Below, one piece after another: positions 7,784-17,808 of a stretch of 41,192 bases of DNA (positions within the stretch are counted from its first letter, which is position 1; each line of letters starts with the position of its first letter). This DNA comes from Gammaproteobacteria bacterium (GTDB taxonomy: Bacteria; Pseudomonadota; Gammaproteobacteria; Steroidobacterales; Woeseiaceae). The position numbers and the translations under genes were made by a program. The stretch covers positions 1-41,192 of the forward strand of contig QOPG01000011.1 of assembly GCA_003331585.1 (NCBI GenBank), given 5' to 3'. Under the pieces are notes generated by a model, which saw only the letters and a list, made by a program, of their open reading frames with translations, did no database searches and was not told where the DNA came from.

Positions 7784-9781
7784 ATGACAAATATCAAAAG
7801 AAATATGATCGTAACTAGTGCTCTACCCTACGCAAATGGATCAATACACATGGGGCATCTAGTGGAATATATACAAACGGATATTTGGGTTAGATATCAG
7901 AAGCTTAAGGGTCATAATTGTTTTTATGTATGTGCTGCTGATGCGCATGGCACTCCAATAATGATAAAAGCAGATGAGGAGGGAATCAAACCGGAAGATT
8001 TGGTTAAACGTATCTCGAAAGAACAATACAATGATTTAAATGATTTTGGAGTGAATTTTGATAATTTCTACTCAACTCATTCTCCTGAAAACCAGAAATT
8101 AGCTGAAGATATATTTAAAACTCTAAAGAAAAATAATCATATTTATACCAAAGAAATAGAACAAGCATATGACGAAGAAAAGAAAATGTTTCTTCCAGAT
8201 CGTTTCATCAAAGGAGTATGCCCTAAATGTAAAAGTGAAGATCAATATGGAGATGCATGTGAAAATTGTGGAGCAACCTATAATCCAAACGAGTTGATTG
8301 ATCCCTTTTCAACTTTATCTAGTTCAAAACCTGTATGGAAAAAATCAAAACATTATTTCTTTAAGCTTAATAATTTTGAAAAAAGCTTAAAAGAATGGAT
8401 CAAACAATCAAATCTCCACAAAAGTATAAGCAATAAACTCTCAGAGTGGTTTGAAGCCGGCCTTCAAGATTGGGATATATCCAGAGATGAGCCGTATTTT
8501 GGTTTTAAAATTCCAGGAGAATCTAAAAAATACTTTTATGTATGGCTCGATGCCCCAATTGGTTATTTAGCAAGTTTTTTGAATTTTGCAGAAAAAAATC
8601 AAATTGAATATGACTCGTATTTCAATTCTGAAAGTGAATATGAGCTCTTTCACTTTATTGGCAAAGATATTGTGTATTTTCATACTTTATTCTGGCCGGC
8701 AGTTCTTGAGGGCGCGAATATTAGAAAACCGACCAGCGTTTTTGCGCATGGATTCCTAACTATTAATGGGAAAAAAATGTCGAAATCACGTGGCACATTT
8801 ATTAATGCTAAAACATATCTTAATTTACTAGATCCTAGCTTCATAAGATATTACTACGCTGCTAAGTTGGGGCCCAGTATGGAGGACATTGATCTTAATA
8901 CAGGTGATTTTGTTGCAAGAGTTAATTCAGATCTAATTGGAAAACTTATTAATATAGCAAGCCGATGCTCAGGTTTTATTAATAAGCAATTTAATAATGA
9001 ATTATCCGAAACATTAGATGATTTTGATCTTTATAATCAGTTTATAGAAAAATCTGAAGACATATCCAATCATTTTGAGAATAGAGAATACTCAAAAGCA
9101 ATGAGAGAAATAATGTTACTTGCTGATAGCGCCAACCGATATATTGAAGAAAAAAAACCATGGGTTATGATAAAAAATACAGATCAAAGAGATGAAGTGC
9201 AGAAAGTTTGTACTCAAGGTATCAATTTATTCAGAATTCTTATGATATATCTATCACCGGTGATACCAAAAATAAGTGATGGAGTGGTTGAACTTTTAAA
9301 TGAAAAAAAATGGAAATGGAATGATATATCTCAACCATTATTAGGAACAAAAATAAAAAAATTTAAGCCCTTACTCACAAGAATAGAAAATGAAAAGGTA
9401 GAAAAGATGATGGTTAGCTCTAGTGATGATAAAAAAAATAACTCTTCTAATGAGAGCAATATTACAATCGATGATTTTTTAAAAATTGATCTACGTGTTG
9501 GTTTAATAACACAAGCAGAAGAAATTGAAGAAGCTGATAAGTTACTTAAACTTAATATAGATCTTGATGGCGAATCCAGAACTATCTTTGCGGGTATTAA
9601 ATCTGCATACAAAACGAATGAATTAATTGGAAGGCAAGTAGTTGTAGCGGCCAATCTTGCGCCAAGAAAGATGAGATTTGGAGTATCTGAAGGAATGGTC
9701 CTAGCTGCTGGCCCTGGTGGTGAAGACATCTTTTTACTCTCTGTTGATGAAGGAGCAAAGCCAGGGATGAAGATAAAATAA
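7784..9781 (+). CDS. metG: Methionyl-tRNA synthetase
   Basis: Class I synthetase charging tRNA(Met). The HIGH signature appears as HMGH at residues 22-25, KMSKS follows in the second half of the catalytic domain, and one zinc knuckle of the E. coli type is present (CPKC then CENC, 12 residues between the pairs). Residues from about 560 onward form the EMAP/Trbp111-like tRNA-binding dimer domain (DFLKIDLRVG, FGVSEGMVLAA). At 665 residues it is a complete two-part MetG. It converges with lpdA; only 16 bases separate the two stops. Confidence 0.98.
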   Translation: MTNIKRNMIVTSALPYANGSIHMGHLVEYIQTDIWVRYQKLKGHNCFYVCAADAHGTPIMIKADEEGIKPEDLVKRISKEQYNDLNDFGVNFDNFYSTHSPENQKLAEDIFKTLKKNNHIYTKEIEQAYDEEKKMFLPDRFIKGVCPKCKSEDQYGDACENCGATYNPNELIDPFSTLSSSKPVWKKSKHYFFKLNNFEKSLKEWIKQSNLHKSISNKLSEWFEAGLQDWDISRDEPYFGFKIPGESKKYFYVWLDAPIGYLASFLNFAEKNQIEYDSYFNSESEYELFHFIGKDIVYFHTLFWPAVLEGANIRKPTSVFAHGFLTINGKKMSKSRGTFINAKTYLNLLDPSFIRYYYAAKLGPSMEDIDLNTGDFVARVNSDLIGKLINIASRCSGFINKQFNNELSETLDDFDLYNQFIEKSEDISNHFENREYSKAMREIMLLADSANRYIEEKKPWVMIKNTDQRDEVQKVCTQGINLFRILMIYLSPVIPKISDGVVELLNEKKWKWNDISQPLLGTKIKKFKPLLTRIENEKVEKMMVSSSDDKKNNSSNESNITIDDFLKIDLRVGLITQAEEIEEADKLLKLNIDLDGESRTIFAGIKSAYKTNELIGRQVVVAANLAPRKMRFGVSEGMVLAAGPGGEDIFLLSVDEGAKPGMKIK

Positions 9782-9797
9782 TAAATATTCTTTGAAA

Positions 9798-11498
9798 TTA
9801 TTTTTTTGGAATATATAGGTCAGTTAGAATTCCTTCATGCGCTTCAGCAGCAAATGCGACCGTCTCTGACAATGTTGGATGTGGGTGTATTGTCATTCCG
9901 ATATCAGCAGCGTCAGAATCCATCTCAATTGCTAGTGCAATTTCCGAGATTAGATCCCCAGCATAAGGCCCTATAATACCTCCTCCAATTACTTTACCGC
10001 TGTCCTTATTAAACAGTAATTTAGTGAAGCCTTCATCCCGAGAAATTGCGAGTGAACGGCCACTTGCAGCCCATGGAAATTTGGACTTATCATAATTGAT
10101 ATTTTTTTCTTTTGCTTCAATTTCTGTCAAACCTACCCAAGCAATTTCAGGATCTGTATAAGCAACAGAAGGAATTACTCTGGCATCAAAAGCACTTCGA
10201 GCACCAGATGCGACTTCTGCAGCCACTTTTGCTTGATGAGTCGCCTTATGAGCCAACATTGGGTCACCCGTCAAATCTCCAACTGCAAAGATATGAGGTA
10301 CATTTGTTCTCATTTGTTTATCTACTGCAATAATTCCATTCTTATCGTATAAAATCCCAGTATTTTCGAGTCCTATATTGTTGCCATTTGATTTTCGGCC
10401 AATTGAAACAAGAACATTGTCATATAATTCTGTTTTAGGTGAATTTTGACCCTCAAATGTTACTTTTATACCCGACTTTACGCTTTGAATTTTGCTGACT
10501 TTAGTGTTTAAGAATATATTTTGATAACGATCTCTGATGTATTTTGTATATGTCGATACCAAATCTCTATCAGCGCCGGGTATCAGACCATCAGTCAATT
10601 CAACAACAGTTATAGATGAACCCAATGAATGGTATACGCATGCCATTTCAAGTCCTATTATCCCACCACCTATAACAAGAAGTTTTTTTGGTATTTTAGT
10701 TAAATTGAGGGCTGTAGTTGAGTTAAGTATCCTCTCATCATGTGGTGCTCCTGGGAGACTTGCGCTATCTGATCCAACAGCTATGATGCATTTTTCAAAA
10801 TCTATTGATTTCTTATTATCAATTAAGATCCTATTGGAAGATTCGAAAACACCAAAGCCATGAACAAGATTAACTTTTCTTTGATTTGCTAAGTCTGAAA
10901 GTCCTGTGTTTAATTTACTTATAATGTTTTCCTTCCATAACATTAATTTTTTAGTTTCGATTTTTGGATTTGAAAAATTGATACCATGCTCTTTCATGGC
11001 TTCCGCCTGATCAATTACGCTTGCCGCATGCAAAAGAGCTTTCGATGGAATGCAGCCAACATTCAGACAAACGCCACCTAATACTGGCAACCTCTCCACT
11101 AAAGTAACATTCATCCCTAGATCGGCAGCTCTAAAAGCCGCTGTATAACCACCAGGACCGGCACCTAAAACAAGTAAGTCTGTTGCTTGATTTGAGGTAG
11201 CTTTATCTTTTGAGGCTTTATTTACTTTTGATTTTTTGTTATCAGCCGAGGATTTGGCTTCAGTTTCAATAGTGAGGATAAGTGATCCTTTTTTAATGTA
11301 ATCACCAACCTTTACTTTTACTGAGTGTATCTTTCCTGTTTTATCTGACGGGACATCAATTGAAGCTTTATCCGTCTCAACAGTGATGATATTTTCATTG
11401 CTCGTAATATTTTGATCAACTTCTACAAGAACTTCAGTCACTTCAACCTTATCAAAATCACCTAAATCTGGAACTAAAATCTCTTCAGTCTTTGGCAC
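9798..11498 (-). CDS. lpdA: Dihydrolipoyl dehydrogenase with N-terminal lipoyl domain (PDH E3)
   Basis: Flavoprotein that reoxidises dihydrolipoamide in the pyruvate dehydrogenase complex. Residues 1-80 are a lipoyl domain with the lipoylated Lys44 in ETDKAS. A short Lys/Ser-rich linker leads to the FAD loop GAGPGG (112-117), the redox disulfide C144-x4-C149 (GGVCLNVGCIPSK), the NAD loop VIGGGIIGLE and the catalytic HPHPTLSE near the C-terminus. Length 566 residues; plain E3 is about 470. Lipoyl-E3 fusions are known in Neisseria and other betaproteobacteria. The start is GTG at 11498 with AAAGGA eight bases upstream, overlapping the end of aceF. Last gene of the aceE-aceF-lpdA operon. Confidence 0.96.
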   Translation of the reverse strand: MPKTEEILVPDLGDFDKVEVTEVLVEVDQNITSNENIITVETDKASIDVPSDKTGKIHSVKVKVGDYIKKGSLILTIETEAKSSADNKKSKVNKASKDKATSNQATDLLVLGAGPGGYTAAFRAADLGMNVTLVERLPVLGGVCLNVGCIPSKALLHAASVIDQAEAMKEHGINFSNPKIETKKLMLWKENIISKLNTGLSDLANQRKVNLVHGFGVFESSNRILIDNKKSIDFEKCIIAVGSDSASLPGAPHDERILNSTTALNLTKIPKKLLVIGGGIIGLEMACVYHSLGSSITVVELTDGLIPGADRDLVSTYTKYIRDRYQNIFLNTKVSKIQSVKSGIKVTFEGQNSPKTELYDNVLVSIGRKSNGNNIGLENTGILYDKNGIIAVDKQMRTNVPHIFAVGDLTGDPMLAHKATHQAKVAAEVASGARSAFDARVIPSVAYTDPEIAWVGLTEIEAKEKNINYDKSKFPWAASGRSLAISRDEGFTKLLFNKDSGKVIGGGIIGPYAGDLISEIALAIEMDSDAADIGMTIHPHPTLSETVAFAAEAHEGILTDLYIPKK

Positions 11499-11501
11499 AA
11501 T

Positions 11502-12806
11502 CTAATTCCTTTTTGTAAGTAATTTTTTGTCTTTGAGCTGATTGCATAATGCGGTCGTAAAACGAACAGCATATGCCCCATCAATAACTCTGTGATCATA
11601 AGAAAATGATAGCGGTAACATTAATCTGGGCTGGAATTCTCCTCCATCCCATATGGGTTGAATTGATGATCGCGATAGACCTAATATAGCCACTTCAGGA
11701 GCATTGACAATAGGTGTAAAAGCGGTTCCTCCAATCCCACCGAGACTTGAAATTGTAAATGTGGCACCTTCCATATTCTGAAGTGATAATTTACCTTCTC
11801 TCGCTTGCTTTGATAATGTCATTAGCTCTGAGGCAATTTCAATAAGGGACTTATTTTTAACATCTTTTATAACAGGTACAACGAGACCATTTTCTGTATC
11901 AGCAGCAAAACCGATATTGATGTATTTCTTTATAATAATTTGTTTTCCATCTTCCGATAATGATGAATTGATTCTTTCAAAATCTTTTATTACTTCAGCA
12001 CAAGCTTTGATTACGTAAGCCAAAGGAGAAATTTTAATATTTTTATTTTTTTTAAGTGATTTCAATTTAATTCGCGCTGCTTCAATATCTGTAATATCGG
12101 CAAGATCATGCTGCGTGACATGCGGCAAGTTAATCCAGCTCGCTTGGAGACGCGGTCCAGAGATTTGCTGAATTTTTGTTAGTTGCTTGGTTTCTATTTC
12201 ACCAAATTTTGAATAGTCGTATGCTGCAACTTTTGGTAAGCCATGTCCTTCCTTTCTAGATCCACTCAATATAGATTTAACAAAAGCTTTAATATCATCT
12301 TTTAATATTCGGAATTTTATTCCTGTACCTTCTACGTCAATCAAATTGACCCCGAGCTCTCTGGCAAATTTCCTCACTGATGGGCTTGCATGTGCTGATG
12401 AAAATGACGCCTCATCAATTTTTGGGAGTTTATTGTTACTTTGATGATTTGGCTTTGACGTTATTTCTTGATTTGAGACTTTGGGTTCTGGAATTTTATC
12501 GACTATTTCAGATTTATTATCCTCAGTTTCTTTTGTTACAGTTTTGGTATTATTTTTTTCTTCGGTGTTTACCGTCAATTTTCCTATCTTATCTCCTTGT
12601 TTTACAAAATCTCCTTCCTTGATTGTTATTGACTCGATCTTTCCAGATTCAGGAGCTGGAACATCCATTGAAGCCTTATCTGTTTCTAGGGTTATTAATC
12701 CATCTTCTTTTTTTACTATATCACCCTTAACTACAAGGATTTCTATCACCTCAATACTGTCGAAATCACCTAGTGCAGGGATAATTATGTCAATTAATTT
12801 ACTCAA
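11502..12806 (-). CDS. aceF: Dihydrolipoyl acetyltransferase, PDH E2, single lipoyl domain
   Basis: Core of the pyruvate dehydrogenase complex; moves the acetyl group from lipoamide to CoA. It has one lipoyl domain (residues 1-77, Lys44 in ETDKAS), a linker rich in Asn, Lys, Glu and Thr instead of the usual Ala/Pro, a peripheral subunit-binding domain (SPSVRKFARELGVNL, about 142-156) and a catalytic domain ending with SYDHRVIDGA, which holds the active His and Asp. At 434 residues it is shorter than the two-lipoyl Pseudomonas enzyme or the three-lipoyl E. coli enzyme. The start is a TTG at 12806 (MSKLIDIIIP); no ATG is available before the lipoyl fold. It follows aceE by 23 bases. Confidence 0.96.
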   Translation of the reverse strand: MSKLIDIIIPALGDFDSIEVIEILVVKGDIVKKEDGLITLETDKASMDVPAPESGKIESITIKEGDFVKQGDKIGKLTVNTEEKNNTKTVTKETEDNKSEIVDKIPEPKVSNQEITSKPNHQSNNKLPKIDEASFSSAHASPSVRKFARELGVNLIDVEGTGIKFRILKDDIKAFVKSILSGSRKEGHGLPKVAAYDYSKFGEIETKQLTKIQQISGPRLQASWINLPHVTQHDLADITDIEAARIKLKSLKKNKNIKISPLAYVIKACAEVIKDFERINSSLSEDGKQIIIKKYINIGFAADTENGLVVPVIKDVKNKSLIEIASELMTLSKQAREGKLSLQNMEGATFTISSLGGIGGTAFTPIVNAPEVAILGLSRSSIQPIWDGGEFQPRLMLPLSFSYDHRVIDGAYAVRFTTALCNQLKDKKLLTKRN

Positions 12807-12829
12807 AGTATTACTCGTTATCTCTAAGC

Positions 12830-15499
12830 CTAAACCTTTTCGGGATTGATTTTATTTGGATCTAATTTATATTTTTTTATCACCTTAACAACCATTTCCT
12901 TATCAACCTCACCAGTATCCATAAGCGCCTTAACTGTAGCGAGGACTATATATCTAGCGTCAACTTCAAAATGATCTCTTAAGGCTTCTCTCCCATCACT
13001 CCTTCCATAACCATCAGTTCCAAGAGTTATAAAATGCCCTGGAATCCATCTTTGAACTTGGTCAGGTACAAGCTTCATATAGTCAGTTGCAGCTATGAAA
13101 GGTCCATTTCTATTTTTGAGAATCGTTTGTATATAACTATTCTTCTTTCTCTTCTCTGGATTGAGTTGATTCCATCTGTCTTTTTCTAGAGCATCTCGTC
13201 TTAATTCATTAAAACTTGTAACAGACCAAACATCACAAGAAATTTTAAAATCTTTCTTTAAGTAATCAGCTGCTTTAATTACTTCCCTTAATATTGTTCC
13301 TGATCCCATTAATTGTGGGACATTCTCTCCTTTTGCTCCTTCACTCTCTTTTAGTAGATACATTCCTTTTAATATGCCGTTTTCGCAGCCTTTTGGCATA
13401 CTTGGATGTTTATAGTTCTCGTTCATGCAGGTAATATAATAAAATATATCTTCTTGTTTTGAGATCATTCTTTTTAAGCCATCCTGGATAATCACAGCTA
13501 ACTCATAAGCATAAGTAGGATCATATGATATGCAATTAGGGATCGTGGTTGCACTCAGAAGGCTATGCCCGTCCTGATGCTGAAGTCCTTCACCAGCCAA
13601 TGTGGTTCTTCCTGCAGTTGCTCCAATAAGAAATCCTCGTGACTGCATATCGCCTCCAGCCCATAGAAAATCTCCAATTCTTTGAAAACCAAACATTGAA
13701 TAAAAAATATAAAATGGAATCATTTGTGTGCCATGGTTTGTGTAAGAGGTTCCTGCAGCAAGCCACGAACAATATGCGCCCGCTTCATTTATTCCTTCCT
13801 CTAAAATCTGCCCTTCTTTACTCTCTTTGTAAAACATAAGCTGATCTGCATCCTGAGGTGTATACAATTGACCTTTTGAAGAATATATCCCTATTTGACG
13901 GAACATTCCCTCCATACCAAACGTTCTTGCCTCGTCAGGTACAATAGGAACAATATGCTTTCCTATTTTTTTATCGCGTGCCAAAGATGTAAGAATTCTT
14001 ATAAACGCCATTGTTGTAGAAGCCTCTCTGTCTCCTGTCCCTTCAATCTGCGATTGGAATGCATCTATTTGAGGCGTTCTTAGTGCTTTTGCTTTTGTTA
14101 TTCTTTGCGGTATAAATCCTCCTAACAGCTTTCTTCTTTCATGAAGATATTCGATTTCTTGACTATCTTTTGACGGTCTATAATAAGGAACACTTCTAAT
14201 TTTTTTATCAGAAATAGGAATATTAAATCTATCTCTAAATTCTTTTAGTGCTTCGACATCTAATTTTTTCTGTTGATGCGCTGTGTTCTGGCCTTCTGCA
14301 ACTGCACCCAACCCAAAACCTTTTACAGTTTTCGCAAGAATGATAGTCGGCCTTCCTTGATGATTAACTGCTTTTTGATATGCTGCATGAACTTTTCTTG
14401 CGTCATGTCCTCCTCTATTTAATTTCCAAATATCATCATCAGACATATTTGCAACCATCTCTTTTGTTTCTGAGTATCTTCCAAAAAAGTGTTCGCGAAC
14501 AAAATCTCCGCCCTTAGATTTGAAATTTTGATACTCACCATCCACACACTCTTCCATGGTTTGTTTTAATAATCCTTGGTCATCTCTTGCGAGAAGTGGA
14601 TCCCATCTAGAACCCCAGATTAACTTAATTACATTCCATCCCGCGCCCCCAAAAGCCGCCTCTAATTCTTGTATTATTTTTCCATTTCCTCGAACTGGAC
14701 CATCAAGGCGCTGAAGATTACAGTTAACCACAAAAATCAGATTATCTAGGCCCTCTCTTACAGGCATAGTGATAGCTCCGAGTGACTCAGGCTCATCCAT
14801 TTCCCCGTCACCTAAAAAACACCATATTTTTCTATCGCTCGGTTCAGTTAACCCGCGATGCTCCATATATCTCATAAACCGTGCTTGATATATCGCCATC
14901 ATAGGTCCCAAACCCATTGAAACAGTTGGAAATTGCCAGAAATCAGGCATCAGCCATGGATGAGGATATGAAGAAAGACCACCTTTTCCAACTTCTTTTC
15001 GAAACCGATTTAATTGTTCTTCACTTAGCCTTCCTTCCAAAAAAGCCCTTGCATAAATTCCTGGGGAAGAATGTCCCTGCATGAAAATCAAATCTCCGCG
15101 ATCATTTGTAGAGGGTGCTCGCCAAAAATGATTAAAACCTACTTCATAAAGTGTCGCGGACGATGCATATGTCGATATATGGCCACCAATTTCTGAGCTT
15201 TCTTTATTCGCTTGAACCACCATTGCCATTGCATTCCAACGGATAAACGCTTCTATTCTTTTTTCAATGGATCTATCTCCAGGATAATTTGGTTGCAGGC
15301 CAACAGGAATAGTATTTAAGTAGGCTGTGTTATAGGCAGATGGGAGATAAGTTCCAGTTCTCCTAGCATGATTAACCATCTTATTAATAATAAAATGCGC
15401 TCTCTCTGGACCATGAATATTAATTAAAGAATCGATGGACTCAAGCCATTCTTTGGTCTCGATAGGATCTATGTCATCAGTAGTCTTAAAATCACTCAT
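12830..15499 (-). CDS. aceE: Pyruvate dehydrogenase E1, homodimeric
   Basis: Thiamine diphosphate enzyme that decarboxylates pyruvate and acetylates the lipoyl group of E2. This is the single-chain homodimeric type of Gamma- and Betaproteobacteria, 889 residues. The ThDP/Mg motif runs from GDGEMDEPES to NCNLQRLDGPV; GHSSPG and HQDGHS are conserved active-site segments. A TTG at 15514 opens the frame, but ATG at 15499 (MSDFKTTDDIDPIETKEW) has GAGGG eight bases upstream and matches known N-termini, so it is chosen. First gene of aceE-aceF-lpdA. No pdhR-like regulator gene is adjacent. Confidence 0.98.
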   Translation of the reverse strand: MSDFKTTDDIDPIETKEWLESIDSLINIHGPERAHFIINKMVNHARRTGTYLPSAYNTAYLNTIPVGLQPNYPGDRSIEKRIEAFIRWNAMAMVVQANKESSEIGGHISTYASSATLYEVGFNHFWRAPSTNDRGDLIFMQGHSSPGIYARAFLEGRLSEEQLNRFRKEVGKGGLSSYPHPWLMPDFWQFPTVSMGLGPMMAIYQARFMRYMEHRGLTEPSDRKIWCFLGDGEMDEPESLGAITMPVREGLDNLIFVVNCNLQRLDGPVRGNGKIIQELEAAFGGAGWNVIKLIWGSRWDPLLARDDQGLLKQTMEECVDGEYQNFKSKGGDFVREHFFGRYSETKEMVANMSDDDIWKLNRGGHDARKVHAAYQKAVNHQGRPTIILAKTVKGFGLGAVAEGQNTAHQQKKLDVEALKEFRDRFNIPISDKKIRSVPYYRPSKDSQEIEYLHERRKLLGGFIPQRITKAKALRTPQIDAFQSQIEGTGDREASTTMAFIRILTSLARDKKIGKHIVPIVPDEARTFGMEGMFRQIGIYSSKGQLYTPQDADQLMFYKESKEGQILEEGINEAGAYCSWLAAGTSYTNHGTQMIPFYIFYSMFGFQRIGDFLWAGGDMQSRGFLIGATAGRTTLAGEGLQHQDGHSLLSATTIPNCISYDPTYAYELAVIIQDGLKRMISKQEDIFYYITCMNENYKHPSMPKGCENGILKGMYLLKESEGAKGENVPQLMGSGTILREVIKAADYLKKDFKISCDVWSVTSFNELRRDALEKDRWNQLNPEKRKKNSYIQTILKNRNGPFIAATDYMKLVPDQVQRWIPGHFITLGTDGYGRSDGREALRDHFEVDARYIVLATVKALMDTGEVDKEMVVKVIKKYKLDPNKINPEKV

Positions 15500-15533
15500 C
15501 AAAAGCACCCTCAAAAGAAGAAATTCTGGGTAT

Positions 15534-15563
15534 ATTATAAGTTTTATTGAACTATTTAACCAA
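15534..15563 (-). promoter_or_regulatory. Putative promoter of the aceE-aceF-lpdA operon
   Basis: Reading the minus strand, TTGGTT (15563-15558) and a perfect TATAAT (15539-15534) are 18 bases apart. Transcription would start near 15527, about 28 bases before the aceE ATG. The -35 is weak. The gap to pepA (158 bases) also has an 8-base inverted repeat (TTGTTTTT and AAAAACAA) around 15568-15599 and a TATAAT at 15613-15618 on the plus strand that may serve pepA. Confidence 0.5.
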
Positions 15564-15657
15564 TCTCTTGTTTTTCAAAAAATCATTTATAAAAAACAAA
15601 TAAGAAATAAACTATAATTATGAAAAGACTGACATTAAATTCCAAAGGGTTTGTGTA

Positions 15658-17184
15658 ATGAATAATCAGCTCATATATAACTACAAGAAAACTCAACGAA
15701 TAACACAATTGTTAGGTAAGCCAAAAATATCTGACCTTGAAAAATACAACCAATTGATAATTGTAATCCCTAAAAAAGAATCGAAGAGTATTTGGAATCT
15801 CATTCCTCAAGGAAAAAAGATAAAAGAATTAATAAAAAATTATTCGAAGGGTTCGTCTCCCGCTATTACCTCAAGACTCAAAAATACAAAACAAACATCA
15901 CTCCATATTGGATTATTGAATAGCAAATTAGAAGCATTTGATAGGCTTGCATTTTCTCGAGATATGATTAAATCAGTCACTCAAGAAAAAGCTGGCAGTT
16001 TAGCTATCTGGGTTTTAGGGTTTGAAACTGATTTTCAGAAAAAATTTACTGAAGAGATATTATCTGCTGCACTTGTGGGGCAATTTATACTACCTAGCTT
16101 TAAATCCAAGTCACCAACACAAAAAATTACTTCGATCAGTTTAATCGGTTTAGATAAAAAGATGATTACAAAAGATATTGTTGCAGAATCGGATGGAAAT
16201 AATTTAACAAGATGGCTTACCGCCCTACCTTCAAATAAGCTTGATGCAGACTCTTACATCAATTTGATAGAGCAAATGTCAAATGATTTTAATTGGGAGA
16301 TTGATATTTTTAGATCGGATGATCTTAAAAAAATGGAAGCAGGTGCATTTCTTGCAGTATCCCAGGGTAATGATAATAACAGTGCTGCAATTATAAAATT
16401 AAAGTACAAACCTTCTAATATTGAAGATTCAAAATTAATTAGCCTCATCGGCAAAGGTATTATTTTCGATACTGGAGGAACGAATTTAAAACCATTCAAT
16501 AGTATGCTTGAGATGCACATCGATATGAATGGAAGTGCTGTTGCACTTGGATCGCTTCTTGCTATAACCAAGCAAAAACTTCCCATTGAAGTGGATTGCT
16601 GGTTAGCAATTACTGAAAACAGAACAGGTCCACTAGCATATAAATCACAGGATGTTGTGAAAGCAGCAAACGGAAAAACAATTCAAACTATTCATACTGA
16701 TGCAGAAGGAAGAATGGTTCTTGCTGATACCTTATATTTTGCAAGTCTAGAAAAACCTGATTTTATGATAGATTTTGCCACTTTAACTGGAACCTGTGTT
16801 AGCGCCTTAACCAATAATTACAGTGGCGTTTTTACAAATCAACCTTACATGCAAACTATTCTTAAAGAAATTGGCGAGGATTGTGGCGAGAGGGTCTGGC
16901 CTTTTCCAATTGGAAGTGAATTTTTAGTTAAACTGAAAAGTGAAACCGCTGATTTAATGCAATGTGCTCCAGCTGGAGGTGGAGATCATATTTTAGCTGC
17001 AACGTTTTTGAATGAATTTGTAGAAGAAGATATACCATGGGTACATATCGATCTAAGCTCAGCAACTAATGCAGGTGGGCTTGCACACGTCCCAACTAAG
17101 ATTACTGGTTTTGGAGTTAGGTACCTATTGAATATTCTAAAGGACAATAGAATATTAAATAATAATAAATCTAAATCATTATGA
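15658..17184 (+). CDS. Leucyl aminopeptidase family protein (M17)
   Basis: Two-metal exopeptidase of the M17 family, 508 residues, with the poorly conserved N-terminal domain (to about residue 190) and a well conserved catalytic domain. Metal and catalytic residues are present: Lys, Asp and Lys in GKGIIFDTGGTNLKP, Asp in HIDMNG, and Asp, Glu and Arg in HTDAEGRMVLAD. The sequence differs from PepA in several loops (for example TGGTNLKP for the usual SGGxSLKP), so I do not give it the pepA name. The ATG is preceded by AAAGGG at some distance. Its stop overlaps the rnt start as ATGA, so the two are coupled. Confidence 0.9.
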   Translation: MNNQLIYNYKKTQRITQLLGKPKISDLEKYNQLIIVIPKKESKSIWNLIPQGKKIKELIKNYSKGSSPAITSRLKNTKQTSLHIGLLNSKLEAFDRLAFSRDMIKSVTQEKAGSLAIWVLGFETDFQKKFTEEILSAALVGQFILPSFKSKSPTQKITSISLIGLDKKMITKDIVAESDGNNLTRWLTALPSNKLDADSYINLIEQMSNDFNWEIDIFRSDDLKKMEAGAFLAVSQGNDNNSAAIIKLKYKPSNIEDSKLISLIGKGIIFDTGGTNLKPFNSMLEMHIDMNGSAVALGSLLAITKQKLPIEVDCWLAITENRTGPLAYKSQDVVKAANGKTIQTIHTDAEGRMVLADTLYFASLEKPDFMIDFATLTGTCVSALTNNYSGVFTNQPYMQTILKEIGEDCGERVWPFPIGSEFLVKLKSETADLMQCAPAGGGDHILAATFLNEFVEEDIPWVHIDLSSATNAGGLAHVPTKITGFGVRYLLNILKDNRILNNNKSKSL

Positions 17185-17807
17185 ATTTAACCCCATCCTC
17201 ATCAACTCGTTTTAGAGGTTATTTACCAGTAGTAATTGATGTCGAAACCGGAGGCTTTAACCATAATACTGATGCATTACTTGAAATTGCCGCTGTCTTT
17301 ATTGATTTTAATGATGATAATTCAATTTTACCTGCAAACACCGTTCGTCATCATATTACTCCTTTTTTAGGGTCTAATTTAGAGCCTGCCTCAATGGCAA
17401 TTAACAAGATCGATCCAGATCATCCTCTGAGACTTTCAATCGATGAAAAAGAAGCTCTTCATGATATTTTTGATAGAGTGCATGATTCCCTGAAGCAATA
17501 TCAATGTAAACGCGCAATACTCGTTGGACACAATGCTTCTTTTGATTTGAAATTTATCAATGCGGCAGTTAAGAGATGCTCAATCAAGCATAATCCTTTC
17601 CACTCATTTTCTTGTTTTGATACTGCAACATTGTGTGGAGTCGCATACGGGCATACCGTGCTAGCTAGAGCTATTGAAATAGCAGGATTTGATTGGGATG
17701 GATCTCAGGCTCATTCTGCAGCCTATGACGCTGAAAAAACCGCAGAATTATTTTGTGACATAGTAAATAGATTTGAACCAATCTACCGTAAAGTTTCAAA
17801 TTATTAA
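17181..17807 (+). CDS. rnt: Ribonuclease T
   Basis: DEDDh 3'-5' exoribonuclease that trims the 3' ends of tRNAs and other stable RNAs; works as a dimer in the cytoplasm. Exo I is VIDVETGGF (Asp20, Glu22), exo II is GHNASFDLKF, and exo III is HSAAYDAEKTAELF with the catalytic His and Asp. Length 208 residues is typical. It starts inside the pepA-like stop (ATGA) and converges with grxD, leaving one base between stops; rnt and grxD are neighbours in many Gammaproteobacteria. Confidence 0.97.
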   Translation: MNLTPSSSTRFRGYLPVVIDVETGGFNHNTDALLEIAAVFIDFNDDNSILPANTVRHHITPFLGSNLEPASMAINKIDPDHPLRLSIDEKEALHDIFDRVHDSLKQYQCKRAILVGHNASFDLKFINAAVKRCSIKHNPFHSFSCFDTATLCGVAYGHTVLARAIEIAGFDWDGSQAHSAAYDAEKTAELFCDIVNRFEPIYRKVSNY

Positions 17808-17808
17808 T

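Noticed and set aside
10537-10863. 108-residue plus-strand open frame antisense to lpdA
   Set aside because: Shadow of the FAD/NAD domain of LpdA; composition follows the opposite strand.
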